Assembly (NCBI GenBank): GCA_947044405.1
Contig: CAMRHE010000067.1
Location: 4,603,501 to 4,667,500, forward strand
DNA: 64,000 nt
Reading direction: 5' to 3'
Origin: Leptodactylus fallax
Taxonomy: Eukaryota > Chordata > Amphibia > Anura > Leptodactylidae
The notes under the pieces were generated by a model. That model did no database searches and was not told the DNA's origin. It worked only from the letters and a program-made list of their open reading frames with translations. Within the stretch, counting starts at the first letter, position 1. Every line of letters begins with the position of its first letter. The translations under genes were made by a program, and so were the position numbers. Positions 22,314 to 33,429 of the stretch are shown here, in pieces.

Positions 22314-22532
22314 GTTCGACTTTGTGTCCGACTTTGTTTCCGACAAAAAAAAAGGATTCGCAGCGCAGAGGGTGTAAGCGCACACCCGCGCATTGCTTTA
22401 AAAACCCATTCAAATGAATGGGTTTTTAAGCAATGCGTCGCTGACCGGTCTGTATCCGATGCCAATCCAGTTCACCGAGATTTTCACTGGATTGGCAACG
22501 GACAGATAGCAAGCGCAGGTGTGAACCCACCC
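22314..22532. mobile_element. P2 repeat nested in Tc1 E
   Basis: Elements A and C are continuous at this point, and here about 219 bases intervene. The insert matches 3090-3293 (GACTTTGTGTCCGAC, CATTGCTTTAAAAACCCATT, AATGGGTTTTTAAGCAATG). It contains inverted pairs, including AAACCCATTC / GAATGGGTTT and CCAATCCAGT / ACTGGATTGG, and ends GCGCAGGTGTGAACCCACCC. It is a non-autonomous foldback element younger than Tc1 E. Confidence 0.75.
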
Positions 22533-22641
22533 TTAATTAGTTAATAGAGTCCAGCTATATGTAATTTAGTCTCAGTATAAATACACCTGTTCTGTGAAGG
22601 CCTCAGTGGTTTGTTTGAGAACACTAGTGAACAAAAAGCAT

Positions 22642-22916
22642 CATGAAGACCAAGGAACTCACCAGACATGTCAGAAATAAAGCAAGTTTAGGTTAGAAAA
22701 ACATATCCCAAGCTTAGAGCTTCCCAAGGAGCACTGTTCAATCCATCATTCAAAAATTGAAAAAAGTATTTTCCATCCAATCTGGCTGAGCTTGAGCTAT
22801 TTTGCAAAGAAGAATGGGCAAAAATTTCAGTCTCTAGATGTGCAAAGCCAGTAGAGACATACCCCAAAAGATTTGCAGCTGTAATTGAAGAGAAAGATGG
22901 CTCTACAAAGTATAAA
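22642..22916 (+). pseudogene. Tc1 transposase relic (element E)
   Basis: The first ~40 codons of the A/C-type transposase (start ATG near 22642, then a frame-disrupting deletion in the helix-turn-helix) are joined to the last ~50 codons (HPIWLSLSYF-type remnant to the tail near 22915). The whole catalytic core is gone. Confidence 0.75.
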
Positions 22917-23108
22917 GGGGGCTAAATACTTTTGCACGTCACACTTTTCAAATTTTGAAAACCATATATCATTTTCACTTCACAATTATCTGCTACTTTG
23001 TGTTGGTTATCAATTAAAATCTCAGTAAAATACATTTACGTTTGTGGTTGTAATGTGACAAAATGTGAAAAAGTTCAAGGGGTATGAATACTTTTGCAAG
23101 CCTCTGTA

Positions 23109-24500
23109 TGCATTGAGATGACTGTGCACACAGACTAGAACTAGGAAAAGTCTTTAGCTTTAGTGCCAGATCCTTAAAATGTAAGTTAAGAAATATTGTG
23201 GTTTTATAGTGAAGTATTAGATGATATCATTAGAAAGCCGTCCTGAACATTGTTGTTTATCGCTGCGGTTACAGCGCACATTGATTGAAGGGATATTATT
23301 TTTCCTACACTGTCATTATTGAGTTATAACCTTTATAGACCAGCAGGCACCAGTTTCTTGTTAAAATGACTGATATTTCATGATGTGGTTACTTTACATC
23401 TTTGCTTTTACTAGTTCATTTATGACACTGCTGTCAAACACCAGTGAAACCTAAGATCAATAGAAAACAATTTCTTGTAAGAAATGACCAGAGAAATGTA
23501 GCACAAAGTATTGCAAAAAAAAATATCAGAAAATGAAGATTAAATTCTTTAAAAATTTCCACTGTCTCAGTGGAATAAAGTACAGAAATGCATGTAGCAC
23601 CAGTTCTCTAAGGTATTAAGTTTTCTAAAGTTCCCCAAGGTAGTACCAAAGCGGACATAAGAGGCAACCTAGGTCACAACCACTTAGTCTGCTGACTATC
23701 AGTGAGTGCCAGGCCAACCTACTATGACCACCACCTGGCAAAAAAGTCAACCAAGATGTAGATATTTATAGTGATGATATTTTGGAAACCCCCCCAATAT
23801 CTGGATGCTCACAATGCTCACCGGCCGCAGATAAGTTGTTTTTCAGTCATCAGTGGACAATATTATCACATTCTTTTCACATTTTTAAGTCAAACTAAAT
23901 GGGCTTGTATATAGAATTTGAAGCAGGAGTCTTTAAAGGGGTTATCCAGTTTTTAAGACATACAGTCAAATAACAGGATGCATCAATATAAAACACTTCC
24001 TAATATATATCCTGCTTAAATTTCTGCACCATTTATCTTTATTTTATTTTATTTATTTTATTTTTATTTATCTTTATTTTCAGGTCATTGACCACAGCAG
24101 TGACGTTTTGCTTACACACTCACTACCTCTCCCTGTGAGCATTTCAGCCAGCAAACGAAACATCACAGCAGCAGGACACTTTCTCATACTGAACTCAGAT
24201 GTGGGAATGATTTATTACCTGGTCAGATATGTGGTACTGCATGGACTAAAGAAGAAATGTGACCAACACAGATCCCAGGGAGGGGGTTTGCACACAGGCA
24301 GTGTGTGTGTTTCCTGTGATTTAATTCCAGGGTAGAGTGGAGAAGGCAGGGGCACACAGGGAGTGGTGCGGATGTGCTTGCAGGTCATGCACCTGTTTTG
24401 CAGGCAAGGTGAGGTGCCATTTTCAGTTGGGGCCTTCAGGGCACTCCGGACAATAATACACCTCAGGTTTGGTGGTTGTCGAAAGGAAAGGAGAGGAGGA
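23109..24500. other. Unclassified DNA
   Basis: No gene recognised. It includes a TTTATTTTATT-rich run near 24035-24075 and a GTGTGTGTGT-like patch near 24300. Confidence 0.4.
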
Positions 24501-24529
24501 CTGGAAATATGTATGTGTATAAATAGTGT

Positions 24530-24690
24530 GAATTTTCAGTTCTTGTATTACACCATGTCTGAAGAAGAGAGCTAGCACTCTCGAAAGCTTACTATCAAAT
24601 ATACTCAGTTAGCCTCTAAAAGGTATCGCCTGATTTCTTCACTCTTCCACTACTGTCTATGGCTAACACGGTACAACATTATACTACATA
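24530..24690 (+). repeat. Hammerhead-bearing Penelope-like fragment
   Basis: CTGAAGA is followed by AGAGAGCTAGCACTCTC (a 5-bp stem II, GAGAG/CUCUC) and GAAAGCTT, then TAGCCTCTAAAAGGT and GGCTAACACGGTACAAC. The two invariant hammerhead boxes and a perfect stem II are present. The downstream blocks resemble a dispersed vertebrate repeat I know from reptiles. Stem I and the cleavage site look decayed. The class (Penelope-like terminal repeat) is inferred. Confidence 0.55.
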
Positions 24691-25289
24691 TATTTAGAAT
24701 CAGACCATAGAACAGGCTGCTGAAGTCATTATCACCAAGCTCACCCCATAACCACAGTGGACCTCTGAGTAAGACCTGTATCTCCATCAGCTTTTGGTTG
24801 CCATTTTGCATTGTTATCTAGTAAAGTTGGGAACTGTTTCCTTGCAATCACATGTCTACTGAGTCATTTACCTGCATCCACCATCATTAGAACTCCCATC
24901 TGACTCAGGAGGGCTGAAGACCGTTAGGATGTTTCCTCGGGGAAGACTACCATGACCATTAGGTATCCTGCAGGCCCCTTCAGCTCTGCACCAGTCTACA
25001 AGCCACTATGACCACTGCAGTATCCACTACGACTTCCATCCCCTAGATATTCTCCAATGGGTTTGTGCACTTTGCCTGCACCTTTCTTTCTGTATCATCC
25101 TTTACACCGACATATTACATATTGATGGCCTGTCAACTCAGCATTGCTGCTCTTTGTTCTGTTTATCATTGGGGATCCTAAGGGTTAGCTCTCTGCTATT
25201 ACACATTTATAAGCTATTCTTATGTAATGTAGCAAGTGTGAACCTGCTGCACAACTACATTGGCTTGAATTAGTTCTATACCTGAGGGT

Positions 25290-25690
25290 ATTGTCTACAT
25301 GATACCTGGTCTGGGATCTGGTCTTCACTACAAGGAACCACCAGGTCACTACCTCAGTGTAGTCCTAATTTAGTGAAGGCTGACTTGGACAGTCAAGAGA
25401 CACCCGTTCATGGCACTGAAGGGAAAGGTAGGGAAGTCAGTGGACAAGCTGAGGTTGGAGCAGGCAGAGATATTTCATGATGATACAACTGGCAGAGGTC
25501 AGGGCAGGTGGATGAGGTTCAGCTGCAAGATATACAGGCAGAACTTGAGCAGACAAACTTAGCAATCCTCTTCTGTGTGGGCACTAGGAACCTTATTGTT
25601 TAGGTGCCTTGTAGGGTGATGGAGTACGGTACCTTAAAGGATGCAGGGGATTGGCTGGGGGATTGCTGGGTTTGTGTGCTGGCCTTTATT
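25290..25690 (+). repeat. Unclassified dispersed repeat R1, copy 1
   Basis: It is collinear with 46985-47400. Shared blocks include AGGTCACTACCTCA / AAGTCACTACCTCA, GCAGAGGTCAGGGCAGG and AGGAACCTTATTG. No coding frame. Size and layout would suit an old LTR, but I see no clean TG...CA ends. Confidence 0.6.
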
Positions 25691-25856
25691 TAATGTCTAG
25701 GTATCAAGTGCCTTACCACCAAAGACAGCTTGGAGGCAGGATACAGTGACTACAAATAAGCTATAAACATGTTTTACTAGACAACTTTTTTAACACTACA
25801 TTCATAAAGGCAACGTAACTGATCCCTGAAAGGAGCGATAGTAGAGAAGTAGAAGG

Positions 25857-26008
25857 AAATGTGGTAAAATAAAACAAATATACACTCATCTGGTAAATCC
25901 TTCAGTCACAGTTGCATGTACAATATGTCCTTATAGGAGTGGTGGTGCTGCAGTGGTAGAGGATTTACCAGATGAGTGTAAGTTTTACGTTCTCTTTTTA
26001 TCACATTC
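25857..26008. repeat. Inverted repeat
   Basis: ACACTCATCTGGTAAATCCT (25883-25902) is matched by its reverse complement at about 25960-25979, with a loop of about 57 bases. Weaker pairing continues outward (TGTGGTAAAA / TTTTTATCACA). It is a small foldback element or hairpin of unknown class. Confidence 0.7.
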
Positions 26009-26009
26009 C

Positions 26010-27320
26010 CTGCCTTTTCCCTGATTCCAGCTTGATCCAATATTTGAGTTATTGTACACTTGCAGACAAAGAATACTTATGTTTTATTATAATTTTAATC
26101 TAAACTAAGTAGTGTTCTATGATTTGGAGATCTTTTCCTCCAGGATTATAAGATATTTGGCTCACAGTACAATTAGCTGTACATTTTACATCAAGAAGTC
26201 AAAACAGGAAAGCTTCAGCAAGGGAATTATTGCTTCTTGTATTAAAGGGCTTATATTCTGAAGAAGAGATACTGTATTCATGAAAGTTTCATGGTAATTC
26301 CAGTACCTTACCTTAGACCTTATTACTGAGAGATGTGAAAAACAGCAAAGATGATAACTTCAGTGAAGAATTCCACATCCAGTCATATGTGAAATTTCCT
26401 GAATGTCCTATATTCTTGACCATGGGATCAATACTATGTATTGATTCTTTCTAGTAAACTGAATATTTTAAACAAAGTTCATAAGGCCAATGACAGACAA
26501 AAGACATTCAGGAATATTCTGAATTACTCCCAAATCTGCTAAAAGATTTTATTTAGTCTAGGACTACACAGCAATATGTGTTGCGCAACAAAAAGTCTAA
26601 CAGTAGTCATGTGACTTAGTTGACTTACTGTCGCATAACATTTTAGAGCTGGATTTGGCAGATGTGTCACATGTGAATTGTATGTGATTTCCACTGAAGT
26701 CTATGGTAAAAAAAAATTGCAAGTGACTTGTGAACAAAATCCAATTGTGTAATTTAGTAAGGTTTAGGTTAATTGACAAGTCAAAGTAATTTGGTTCACT
26801 GGTAATTTTTCTCTACACCCTTCCTCCCTTTCCATACCCAAACCTCCTCTTCATCTCCACAGCACAATATCTGAGGCTGAACTGCTTCTGTGCATGCACT
26901 GTTAAATATGCCTGTACAGCACATGTATCTGCCCCGAGGAGCAGACCAGTGTGTCCATCTATCAATGGCTAAGGTGCGACTAAGGTGCCTTTATTACCTC
27001 ATAAGTGAACTACATGCACACGGATATGTACATCTACAGGTCTGTGGGAAAACAGCACTGACGGCACATGGATGATGTGCATGCCTGTGCCATCTATACC
27101 CTCCACAGACCCATTAATTTCAGAATGCAGCCCGGGTCACAAAATGGACAGGAGTTGAACCTGCTCTGAGTTTTAGCCCTGGTTCACGGCCCCCTACATG
27201 AACCTGTAATAATACACAGGGTAATAAAGAATAATGGGTCAAGGTGCTATCTATTAAAAACACTGCTAGCACACTGGCAAAACACATTTTTGTGTGCATG
27301 GAGCCTTATACCTAAAAGAG
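26010..27320. other. Unclassified DNA with a weak hammerhead-like motif
   Basis: At about 26255-26290 CTGAAGAAGAGATACTGTAT leads to TTCATGAAAG, similar in layout to 24545-24580 but with a poorer stem II. Otherwise no gene or repeat recognised. Confidence 0.35.
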
Positions 27321-27399
27321 ATGTCTAGGAAAAAAGACACTTGGAGCTAGTATTCACCATAGAGAAGTCATGGGTAGAGAGACAGAGAGGGAGGGAGTG

Positions 27400-28260
27400 A
27401 ATGAGGAGCAAATACCACTCCTGTACCACCACTGTGACCAGTCGTTGGCAAAGCCAGAGGAGAAAGGACATCTTGGGCATCATTACCGGTACTATCAAAA
27501 TGCAGCTATACCTCCGGATCCTGTTCATTGAACCTGGACTACCAATAAACTGTGGGCGCTGATGGGGGTCATGTGACTGCCACTGAAAGAGGCAGAACAT
27601 CTCATTTGACTGTCAGTGTCCATCAATCCTTGATTTCTTCAAAAGTAAGCTGGATTGTAATGCCAAAGAGAGTTGCCCAGGAAAAGGGATGTAGAGCTGG
27701 GAGTCACTCCAAAGTAGCCACAGGAAGAGAACCAAAGGATTTGGGAGAGAGAGAGAGAGAGAGAGAGAGGGAGTGATGAGCAAATGCCTCTTTTTCATCT
27801 ACAACATGTAAATGTATTCTGTAACCAAAGAGATTGAGTGTCCATGTTGTAGCCCAATGTGTAACCATTATTGCTCTTAAGAAAAGTGCCCATAGCTACA
27901 CCTGTTAAACTGACATAGGTGTACTGCCTATTATTTGCAACTAAATTCTAGGGCACTCCCAGATATATTAGCAATGAGACTACCACAATGGTGTGCCACC
28001 AGGGAACAATAACCACCAACATCTACTCCAGTGCATCCCCCTCATCACTGCACTGCTCCTGTACCCGTGGGAAGTTTAGTGGGGAAAAGACACAACCGCC
28101 AATGTGACCAGACTGTGACAGAACCAGAGGAGAGAGGAAATAATTCTTGGAAATAATTACCGCTACAGCAACGCACTTCTCCCTCCTGAGCCTTAGCTTT
28201 GCCGATGTGACTACCAATGAAAACGCAGAACATTTCATATGACTGACCATTTCTAGTGTA
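27400..28260. repeat. Diverged direct-repeat pair
   Basis: 27430-27620 and 28100-28250 share ordered blocks: AGCCAGAGGAGAAAGGA versus AACCAGAGGAGAGAGGA, AATTACCG-like, and GCAGAACATCTCATTTGACTG versus GCAGAACATTTCATATGACTG. Between them is a (GA)n run at 27748-27770. They are two old copies of the same unclassified element. Confidence 0.5.
27746..27772 (+). repeat. (GA)n microsatellite
   Basis: About 26 bases of GA repeat. Confidence 0.95.
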
Positions 28261-28329
28261 TAGTGAGAAGATACACGTCACTCCACTGGCGTTTGGGTGC
28301 TTCAAGTAGAGTTCCCCCCCTTCCCCCCC

Positions 28330-28465
28330 CCGCGATGCACATAGTAGAACAGAAAACTCGGCACTCCAAAAGGTTGAGATGCAAATAAGTTTCGGTTCAT
28401 TGTATTATGCAATTCATGTAAGACGTAACGTTTGAGGTGCTACCACAACCTTCATCAGACTAAAA
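28330..28465 (-). repeat. Hammerhead-bearing Penelope-like fragment
   Basis: On the minus strand CTGATGA is followed by AGGT...ACCT (4-bp stem II), CAAAC in place of GAAAC, then CGTTACGTC. ACG-UUA-CGU can form the very short stem III typical of Penelope-linked hammerheads, directly followed by C, so the cleavage triplet would be GUC. Core coordinates are 28422-28459. The first base of the GAAA box is mutated, so activity is unlikely. Confidence 0.55.
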
Positions 28466-28739
28466 TAAAAGGCAAAAATATATACACAAATATGCAATTA
28501 CAAAGTCTCAATTAACAAGACAATACAATAGCAATGGTCACTAAAGTTAATAGTCATTAAATGTAAAAATAAAGTCATATAACTTATTTCCAACATAAAT
28601 ATAGTTTCAGACATTTCGGCAATATGCGAATCAGCACTGCGGCATAAACATTTCGGAAAAGTGACGCTAGTTCTTTTCTTAATCTTAAGTAAAAATACAG
28701 GTGGTGCATAAAGTCTATGTATAGGGAATCAATGTGAAA

Positions 28740-29490
28740 GATTCCAAAAAGGATTAAAAGTGATATTTTGCCACCCAGAATAAATTTACTTCCATATATG
28801 TTGTGATACCAGCCCTATATAATTCTGCAAGTTTCGGCTTGATACAAAGGAAAGATTTTGAAAATAATGTGTATAAACCATCTTTTAGGTTTTTGAAGTG
28901 ATCTATTCTTTTATTTTTTTTTTCTTATCCAAAATCATGTAACTAATAAATTCTATAATATCAGACTTCTCATAAATAAAAATGAAGAATTTATGCTGTG
29001 CTGCTATCACATGTCTCAGTTGAAAATATCTAAAAATAAATCACACATATGTTTAAACTCTTTCCATATCTTCTGTTTCCTGTAATAAGTGAATGCAGTA
29101 TATCCACCAAATCATCACTACTGCAGAATCCCTCCAGGCATTCTAAATGTTATTAATAAAAATAGACTTCCAATTCCAATTCATGTTTTAGCTGTGAACC
29201 AATAAAATAAAAGGAACATATTTGGCACCTCCAATCTACCCTTCGCCTTACAAAATTGTAATTACATAAAGGCCTTTCTAAAATTTCTCCTTTCCATATG
29301 ACTTCCATTATTAAAATGTCTATGCCGTAGTCATTTCTAAATATACCAATATTGGAATATTGGGCAATATAAAAACCATTTGGAAGCATTGTCATATTTA
29401 CAAGAACCAATCTTACTGCCAGTGAAATTGGCACTTTCCTCCATTTAATTTTGGCTCCTATAATATGTGGATGCCCATAACAAACACTTA
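28740..29490 (-). pseudogene. L1/Tx1-like LINE ORF2 remnant (C-terminal part)
   Basis: The minus-strand frame at 29497-29153 reads KIKWRKVPISLAVRLVLVNM, then FYIAQYSNIGI. It resembles the segment after the reverse transcriptase domain of L1-clade ORF2 proteins, where a conserved pattern of the type ...LPNFxxYYxAAQL... occurs. Continuing at lower coordinates in shifted frames, a YFQLRHVIAAQ block near 29010 fits the next conserved stretch. Stops and shifts are frequent. Similarity is by pattern only; the clade assignment is tentative. Confidence 0.5.
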
Positions 29491-29640
29491 TACTCACCTT
29501 GCCTCACCTCTCCTGGGCATCCGGCATTCTCTGAACATCCTCTTCAGACCTCCAGCTGATGTCACGTGCCCCAAAATCATATGCAGCATGCCAATGTCAC
29601 AGCGCTAAGAGCCAGAGAGAGGATAAAGAGTAGATGTTTG
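29480..29640 (+). repeat. Family F fragment
   Basis: It carries the ACACTTATACTCACCTTGCC, TCACCTCTCCTGGGCATCCG block found also at 57735-57775 and 15905-15935. It ends without a recognisable terminus. Confidence 0.5.
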
Positions 29641-29689
29641 TTGGTGGGAGACACTGAACATGCATTTGGTAAGGTATGTAGAGATCCAG

Positions 29690-30400
29690 CACAGGGCCTA
29701 GTCCATCATGCCAAGGGAAAAGAGGGCTTGTAACAAGAGGGAATGGTCAACTGTGTCAAAGGCGAAGAAAAGGTCGAGGAGGAGAACAGAGTAATGTAAT
29801 TTGGCTTTGGCGGTCAGTAAGTCATTTGTGACTTTGGTTAATGCAATTTCAGCGGAACAATGGGGACGGAAGCCATACTGTAGTTTATCAAAGAGCAAGT
29901 TGGATGAGAGTTAGGTGAATAGTTTAAGGTGGACATGTTCTTCAAGGAGTTTTGAAGCAAACAGAAACAGTGAAATGGGGTAATAGTTGGCTGAAGAGGA
30001 CGGGTTGAGGGATGGTTTATTAAGGATGGGTGTGATAGTAGCATGTTTAAAGGCAAAAGAGAAAATACCTATGGTTAGAGACAGCTTCAAGAGGTGGGTT
30101 AATGAGGTTGGGAATAAAGAGATTGAGATTGGATCGGCTCAAGCGCATTTAGGCAATTAGAATGGAGAGCTTTTCACTGGTGATGGTGGAGAGAGACAGG
30201 CTATGGAGGAGGAGCACTATACAGTTGAGTAGAGTGGTTGCCGGGATGTAGGTTGAACCTTTCTTTAATGGTGTCAGTTTTGCTTTTGAAACAAGAACAA
30301 GAGGTCTTCGACTGAGATAAGTGATGTTGGAGGGCACACCGGGGGATGGAGAAGGAAGCTAAAGGTATTAAATAACTGTTTGGGTTGTAGGATAATGAGG
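29690..30400 (-). pseudogene. L2-type LINE reverse transcriptase fragment
   Basis: Read on the minus strand across several frames, this gives the first part of an L2/CR1-group reverse transcriptase. KHATITPILNKPSLNP and ANYYPIS blocks lie near 30050-29980. Then comes LLFDKLQYGFRPHCSAEIAL with LLLDLFFAFDTVDHSLL (29898-29698), where the first catalytic Asp of the polymerase lies in the LDLxxAFDTVDH block. At least two frameshifts and several stops are needed to follow it. The FxDD box and everything 3' of it is missing. It is an old 3'- and 5'-truncated copy. Confidence 0.85.
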
Positions 30401-31020
30401 ACATAAGTGTTGTGAAGTAGACCTGTATTTCAGAGGTGAGTGCATTCTGAATAGTGAAGGTTTATTAAAACAAATGTGCAATGGGAAAAAAGAAAAAAAA
30501 AAGTTGACAAAGGTGTCCATAGCCTTTAAGAGCAAAAATGGTCTATACCATTCCACATAAATCTTGACTCTGGGCAGTCGTCCCTTTCTGGATACTCTAG
30601 GATTATTATCTTTAGATATCTCCAGATCAGTCCTCAGCAATTTCCTTTTTTTGGACTTTATTATGTGCAAGACTAATACTTAGGGGATTCTGTCTAAACT
30701 TTATAATTTACTGACCAGTGGATTTTTAAATAATTTCATCCCCTGAGACACAATGCCTCAAAACTACCCCGAAACTCTCACTTGGCTTGGTCCATTTGCA
30801 ATCACAATTTTTTTTTTACTTTGCATCAACTGTATCTGGCTCTTAAAATCCTTGTTAAAATGAGCTATAGAATGGGTAATTGGTCCCCTAAGTATCTGTC
30901 TGAGGAAACTGACTGTGTTAATTTTTTCTGGAGAAGGTGTCTGAAATTCTATTGCTTTTAGAATAAAGTCATTGATACTCTAAATTTGTTTTTCAGATGT
31001 AATTTATTTGCAGAGAGTTC
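30401..31020 (-). other. Possible further LINE-derived sequence
   Basis: A minus-strand reading near 30950-30800 (FLRQILRGPITHSIAHFNKD) and 30670-30560 (KSKKRKLLRTDLEISKDNN) has a loose resemblance to the linker between endonuclease and polymerase of L1-clade ORF2. Evidence is weak; otherwise the stretch is unclassified. Confidence 0.25.
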
Positions 31021-31272
31021 ACTCTTATGTTTTTTGCGTCTCTGATATTCTAAAGATACCACAATATGATACTGTCTTAATACAAAAACTTCTATATGCA
31101 GTAAAGTAACTGACTGTGAGACGTTTATTAGCTCTTATGGTCGGAAACTCAGTGGAGTTCACCAAGAAAGGTAAAATAAATGAAAAAAAAAAAACACACT
31201 TGAAAATGTGGTTTGATCTACTGGTGGAAAACGATATAGTGATATATAGTGAGATATAGTGGTGGTATGAAC

Positions 31273-31746
31273 TTAAAGGGGTTGTCAAGGCAAAATGGGA
31301 TATTAAATTTAATCTTTAATTAGGCCAGGGACTGTGAAAAAAAAAAATAAGAAAAAAATTATACTCACCTTTCCCTAATGCTCCGGTGCCTCCCATCGCG
31401 GTCCGGTCTTCTTAGTCCGGCTTTGACGTGTGATGGAAATCCCAGCAACATGTGACCACTGAGGCCAATCAGCGGCCTCAGCAAAGGGCATGAGATGTCA
31501 CTACTTGTGACATCACGGGTCTCTTCACGTGACCGCTGAGGCCAATCAGTGGCTTCAGTGGAAGGGATCCGTGACGTTACAGACGACAAGCAGTTTCACT
31601 TTCATAAGACACTGAATCAGCAGGACCGGACCACTCTGGGAGGACACCGGAACACCAGGGACAGGTGAGTATGATTTTTTTTATTTTTTTTCCATCACCC
31701 TCTGACCTATATACAAAGTATCAATTTGCCTGGGCAACCGCTTTAA
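31273..31746. mobile_element. Foldback MITE family G, copy 1
   Basis: The ends TTAAAGGGGTTGTCAAGGCA and TGCCTGGGCAACCGCTTTAA are inverted repeats edged by TTAA. Inside are TATACTCACCTTTCC on the left, and its inverted partner ACAGGTGAGTATGA on the right. There is also a GC-rich hairpin centre with GATGTCACTACTTGTGACATC-type symmetry and repeated GAGGCCAATCAG boxes. No coding sequence. Confidence 0.8.
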
Positions 31747-31799
31747 GTTTATATATTTTTAATTTTGTATGTGGATTGTATTCTCCGTCTATGTATTGC

Positions 31800-32750
31800 A
31801 GATTAAAATTTAATAAAAAGAAAAAAAATTACCTGGCTATGGTCGTCATCGTATCTAGTTAGCTCAGTTTTCATCTCTTCTGAAACAAGACATTTTTACT
31901 TATAGTCTCTGATTAGATATATACTGACCTTGTAGCACCATTTCACACCTATACTTCAAAATATGAACCACAAGGAAACGTTGGAGTTATCAAGAACAGA
32001 AATCTTCTCCATATGGAGATAGTACTGTAGCTATTTAGCTTTCATTCATTGCCCTTCCACATGCTAATCCCTACTCAAAAAATGCACATTTTTTCTAAAC
32101 TTAACTTACAACTGCTACAGAGGTTTGTCCTCATATTGTTAGTAATTGAACAGACCAGTCTGATTTATCATAATAGATTTATTTACCAGACTTATCGTAT
32201 TTTGGCCATATAATAGTGAACGATCTTCCATTGTAGTTATATATATTACAAAACATGCAAGGTTGTACATTGGGCAGAACATATGCCCCAGACATAAGCA
32301 ACTATATGCCTGGAGAGTTGCATATGTCTGCCATTGACTGCCAACAATAAAGAAAATGCTTACTACGTGATATACATATTAAATTGTATATAATTGTATG
32401 GAAAAAGGTATTCAAATATACTTGGCAATTTGACTTGGACAAATGTACATTATGCAGAAACACACTGGCCAAATGTATGCCAAAAGACTTACATCTGGGA
32501 AATGAGAGTCTAGGGCCATCTCATAGGGACATGTCAGGAGTTTTGACTAGTGACCTGGTTGCCAAGACCCTTACCCATCACTACCATGATTCTTCAGCAG
32601 TGATGTGAAAACCTGATAAGGACTTGTCACATTGCCATGACATGGAATCAATTGGGCATCAGTATAAGGGCCACGACACTTGATTTTGTAAAATGAAAGT
32701 GATATCATCATTTATACTGTTTTTTTTTTATTATTATTTTCCCACTGAAC
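31800..32750. other. Unclassified DNA; one diverged repeat unit
   Basis: 32607-32690 (CTGATAAGGACTTGTCACAT ... CATCAGTATAAGGGCCACGA) resembles 33490-33575, so the same old repeat lies on both sides of MITE H. The rest holds nothing I can name. Confidence 0.4.
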
Positions 32751-32753
32751 TCC

Positions 32754-33425
32754 TTAAAGGGAAACTGGCATGTGGTTTTTCCCATCATGTGCAGGATGAA
32801 GTACTTACATTTCCATTGCTGCCACTCTAACTTTTATGTTTCAGCAAAATGAAGTTATATATATGTTTTAAAGCATAAAAAGTCATATGGAAATTAACCT
32901 AAGTAGTCATGGGGGCAGGGAGCAGCTTAAGCCTAGTCACATTGTCCCCTGCTAATCATGAATGACATCTCCCTGACAGTCCCCTCACTTCCTGATGTCA
33001 CAAGGGAGATGTCAATAATGCCCAAGAGGTGTGACTAGTAAGTGGACAGCATGACTAGGCTGAAGCTGGTTCCCTTCCACCATGACTACTTATGCTAGGT
33101 TCACAAATGCGTTCTGCTTTCCGTTCTTTAGGTCTGCTTGGGGACCCGAAAAATGGAAACCCAATCTGCTTAAAAAGGAGGACTTTTCTCTATGCATTTT
33201 TCAAGCAGAATAAGGAATGGAATGTCCAAACGGAAACCGAGACGAAGGTGTGAACCAAGCCTTAAGTGAATTTCCATATGGCATTTTATGCTTTCAGACA
33301 TGTATAACTTAACTTTGCTGCAACAGAAAGATCACAGAGGGGCAGTAATAGAAAGGTAAGTGCTTTATACTGTATATGATGGGGCCAGTTTTGAGTGGGA
33401 AAACCACCTGACAGGTTCCCTTTAA
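32754..33425. mobile_element. Foldback MITE family H with long inverted repeats
   Basis: The left arm starts TTAAAGGGAAACTGGCATGT and the right arm ends CCTGACAGGTTCCCTTTAA. Pairing continues inward for about 165 bases through GTACTTACATTTCCATTGCT, AAAGCATAAAA and CATATGGAAATT, with mismatches. An inner pair (CTAGTCACA / TGACTAG, and CACAAGGGAGATGTC) makes the centre palindromic too. TTAA edges. A second element is nested at 33093-33261. Confidence 0.85.
33093..33261. mobile_element. Harbinger-like MITE nested in MITE H
   Basis: 169 bases with ends TGCTAGGTTCACAAATGCG and (inverted) GGCTTGGTTCACACCTTCG, flanked by TTA (33090-33092 and 33262-33264). It interrupts the right arm of MITE H, whose pairing resumes on the far side. 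A 3-bp TTA duplication fits PIF/Harbinger targeting. A related end occurs at 44300-44406. Confidence 0.7.
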
Positions 33426-33429
33426 GTCA

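Larger units (their letters stand above)
22055..23106 (+). mobile_element. Tc1/mariner transposon E, internally deleted, with nested P2
   Basis: The termini CAGTGGCTTGCAAAAGTATT and CTTTTGCAAGCCTCTG are bordered by TA (22053-22054, 23107-23108), as in A and C. About 800 bases of transposase are missing: the N-terminal start near 22642 (ATGAAGACCAAGGAACTCAC) jumps after about 130 bases to the C-terminal CATCCAATCTGGCTGAGC block at about 22770. A 219-base P2 repeat is inserted at 22314-22532. The copy is dead but keeps both ends. Confidence 0.9.

Noticed and set aside
27552..27798. Frames ending in Arg-Glu or Ser-Leu repeats
   Set aside because: They run into the (GA)n microsatellite and have no motif.
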